Origin: Actinomycetota bacterium
GTDB taxonomy: Bacteria > Actinomycetota > Actinomycetes > Nanopelagicales > Nanopelagicaceae
Direction: 5' to 3'
Assembly (NCBI GenBank): GCA_009699765.1
Contig: WLNN01000068.1
Coordinates: forward strand, 1-7,257
DNA length: 7,257 nucleotides
A program made the position numbers and the translations under genes. Shown here in pieces: positions 6,282 to 7,257 of this stretch (positions are counted from its first letter, which is position 1; every line of letters starts with the position of its first letter). Under the pieces are notes generated by a model that worked only from the letters and a program-made list of their open reading frames with translations, was not told where the DNA came from and ran no database searches.

Positions 6282-6458
6282 ATGCTAGGTGGAATCAACA
6301 ATGCTCTCTTCCTTCAAAGCCTTGCTGGCTACTTTGTCGTTGCACTTATTCTGATTCCAATACTGAAGTGGGCATTTCCTACTAATAAAGCAATCAAAGC
6401 TGAGCGCAAAGAAATCCGTGCAATGCGCAAAGAGTTGCGCAAATTAAAGCGAAAGTAG
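6282..6458 (+). CDS. small single-span membrane protein with basic tail (58 aa)
   Basis: ATG at 6282 to TAG at 6458 encodes 58 residues. Residues 8-32 form one hydrophobic span (LFLQSLAGYFVVALILIPILKW). It is followed by PTNKAIKA and a strongly basic tail, about 39-58, in which Arg/Lys alternates with Glu (EIRAMRKELRKLKRK). The tail could be an amphipathic helix or short coiled coil on the cytoplasmic side, by the positive-inside rule. I do not recognise a family. The gene starts 21 bases after purU, with AGGGA at 6268-6272 nine bases upstream as a modest ribosome binding site. The clear membrane-plus-basic design and tight spacing argue that it is real. Similar short proteins may be membrane subunit helpers or nucleic-acid tethers, but nothing here decides this. 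Confidence 0.7.
   Translation: MLGGINNALFLQSLAGYFVVALILIPILKWAFPTNKAIKAERKEIRAMRKELRKLKRK
6424..6441 (+). repeat. hairpin inside the end of the 58-aa gene
   Basis: TGCGCAA (6424-6430) and TTGCGCA (6435-6441) form a perfect seven-pair stem with an AGAG loop, within the codons for the basic tail. A T-rich run (TTGTTTTCTCT) begins only about 17 bases after the stem, so it is not a standard intrinsic terminator, though it could weaken transcription. The repeated Arg-Lys coding may also explain it. Confidence 0.35.
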
Positions 6459-6527
6459 TTGTTTTCTCTAATCAACCGGCTCGCAGTTGTTAAATAATTA
6501 CACTACCGCTATTACTAACTCTGATGA

Positions 6528-6533
6528 GATACT
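6528..6533 (+). promoter_or_regulatory. -10-like element before the secreted protein gene
   Basis: GATACT ends five bases before the ATG at 6539, and no Shine-Dalgarno site is visible, suggesting a leaderless start. An alternative promoter is TTGTTA at 6487-6492 with TATTAC at 6510-6515 after a 17-base spacer, which would leave a leader of about 17 bases. Confidence 0.35.
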
Positions 6534-6538
6534 GAGTC

Positions 6539-7257
6539 ATGAGTCTAAAAAATGGCCTAAAATCAAAGGCTGCTCTCTGTTTAACAGTGGTTGCCCTCTC
6601 CCTCCAACATTCCCCATCCGCTCTTGCTGCAGTTAGTGCTGGAAGTAAATGTTCTAAAGTTGGTACGACAACAATCTCAAATAAGGTTAAGTACCAGTGT
6701 GTCTCTTCTGGAAAGAAAAAAATATGGAGGATCGTCAAGGTTACAAAGCCGGTTCTGAAGCCCGAGCCACCAACAACACCTACTTCTGCCACGACGACGC
6801 CTACAATCAAGATTGATGACTTCTCCACTTTTGCGTGCGATGCAAACGATTCACGGCTCAAGAACTTAACTCTGCCCAAGGGTGATTCGCTTGAGATTAG
6901 AGCAGCAGCAGCATGTCTAGCTCTATCTTTTATCGAAAATCCAGTTGTTAAGTCGAAAATCAATGTCGCTCTCTCGCCAAACTTCCAACCAAGTTTCTAC
7001 AAAACACTTGAACGAAGCGTCGGGGCTGCTGACCGAATATTTGGACACTTCGGTTATTCGGAGTCTCAAACAATTGAAGTTTTTGGTTCAGATGATGCTA
7101 ATTGGCTTTGTAAATATGGATCTTCTGTTTATTTTGGACGCTCCAATATCAGTTGGCAAAATATGCCCGACTCTGGATGTAATGGAAACACACAGGGACG
7201 CGCCAGGGCTGATGTTGTAGATTCTGGAAAGACCCCTGCTCTTTGGTTTTTCACATC
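6539..7257 (+). CDS. secreted protein with Cys/Lys-rich N-terminal module (cut by window edge)
   Basis: ATG at 6539 opens a frame of 239 residues that is still open at the window end. Residues 1-30 form a Sec signal peptide (MSLKNGLKSK, a hydrophobic core, then SALA before AVSAG). Residues 35-63 are a compact module of the type G-x-K-C-x-K-x-G-x-T then K-Y-x-C-V-x-x-G-K-K-x-x-W (C38, C54, W63). From memory, similar modules recur in secreted proteins of freshwater actinobacteria. A Lys/Pro/Thr linker (64-91) follows, then an unassigned domain from about 92 with C100, C126, C191 and C214. The six cysteines of the mature part are an even number and fit an oxidising, extracellular location. The tail seen here is rich in aromatic residues (SFYKTLERSVGAADRIFGHF; YGSSVYFGRSNISWQNMP; ALWFFT). 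I do not recognise the main domain. The signal peptide and module make this frame far more credible than overlapping readings. Confidence 0.8.
   Translation, partial: MSLKNGLKSKAALCLTVVALSLQHSPSALAAVSAGSKCSKVGTTTISNKVKYQCVSSGKKKIWRIVKVTKPVLKPEPPTTPTSATTTPTIKIDDFSTFACDANDSRLKNLTLPKGDSLEIRAAAACLALSFIENPVVKSKINVALSPNFQPSFYKTLERSVGAADRIFGHFGYSESQTIEVFGSDDANWLCKYGSSVYFGRSNISWQNMPDSGCNGNTQGRARADVVDSGKTPALWFFT

Noticed and set aside
6490..6963. Minus-strand 157-codon frame
   Set aside because: The plus strand here carries a signal peptide, a Cys module and a linker in one frame; the minus frame has no recognisable feature.
6945..7220. Plus-strand 91-codon frame near the right edge
   Set aside because: It lies inside the secreted protein gene in another frame and lacks a ribosome site.

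Overview
The window looks like chromosomal DNA from a low-GC actinobacterium, most likely a freshwater acI-type lineage (Nanopelagicales, Planktophila-like). This is inferred from three things. The CopD-CtaG fusion protein and the small FmdB zinc ribbon both have actinobacterial form. The base composition is only moderate in GC. Starts are tightly packed, and several lie directly behind a -10 hexamer, as in actinobacterial leaderless genes. No tRNA, rRNA, CRISPR array, insertion sequence or prophage gene was seen, and I found no clear candidate for a new multi-gene system.

Left part (1-2721, minus strand): a tightly coupled set read right to left. It runs copC-like, then a CopD-CtaG fusion membrane protein, then an acyl-CoA dehydrogenase cut by the window edge. 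Both junctions are 4-base stop/start overlaps. The first two genes fit copper handling and cytochrome c oxidase assembly. The acyl-CoA dehydrogenase is an unexpected third member. The CopC-like protein contains no histidine or cysteine at all, so it lacks the usual copper-binding residues.

Middle (2722-3300): an intergenic region with an imperfect inverted repeat leads into a small FmdB-type zinc-ribbon gene on the plus strand. This gene converges with a 46-residue, highly charged ORF on the minus strand.

Right part (3301-7257, plus strand): a 700-residue MMPL/RND-type transporter is followed by purU (formyltetrahydrofolate deformylase), a 58-residue single-span membrane protein with a basic tail, and the first 239 residues of a secreted protein. 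That protein has a Cys/Lys-rich N-terminal module and a Thr/Pro linker, and it runs off the right edge. The MMPL gene, purU and probably the secreted protein lack a Shine-Dalgarno site. Each has a -10-like hexamer 5-6 bases before the ATG, which suggests leaderless transcripts with separate promoters even where genes are only 17 bases apart.
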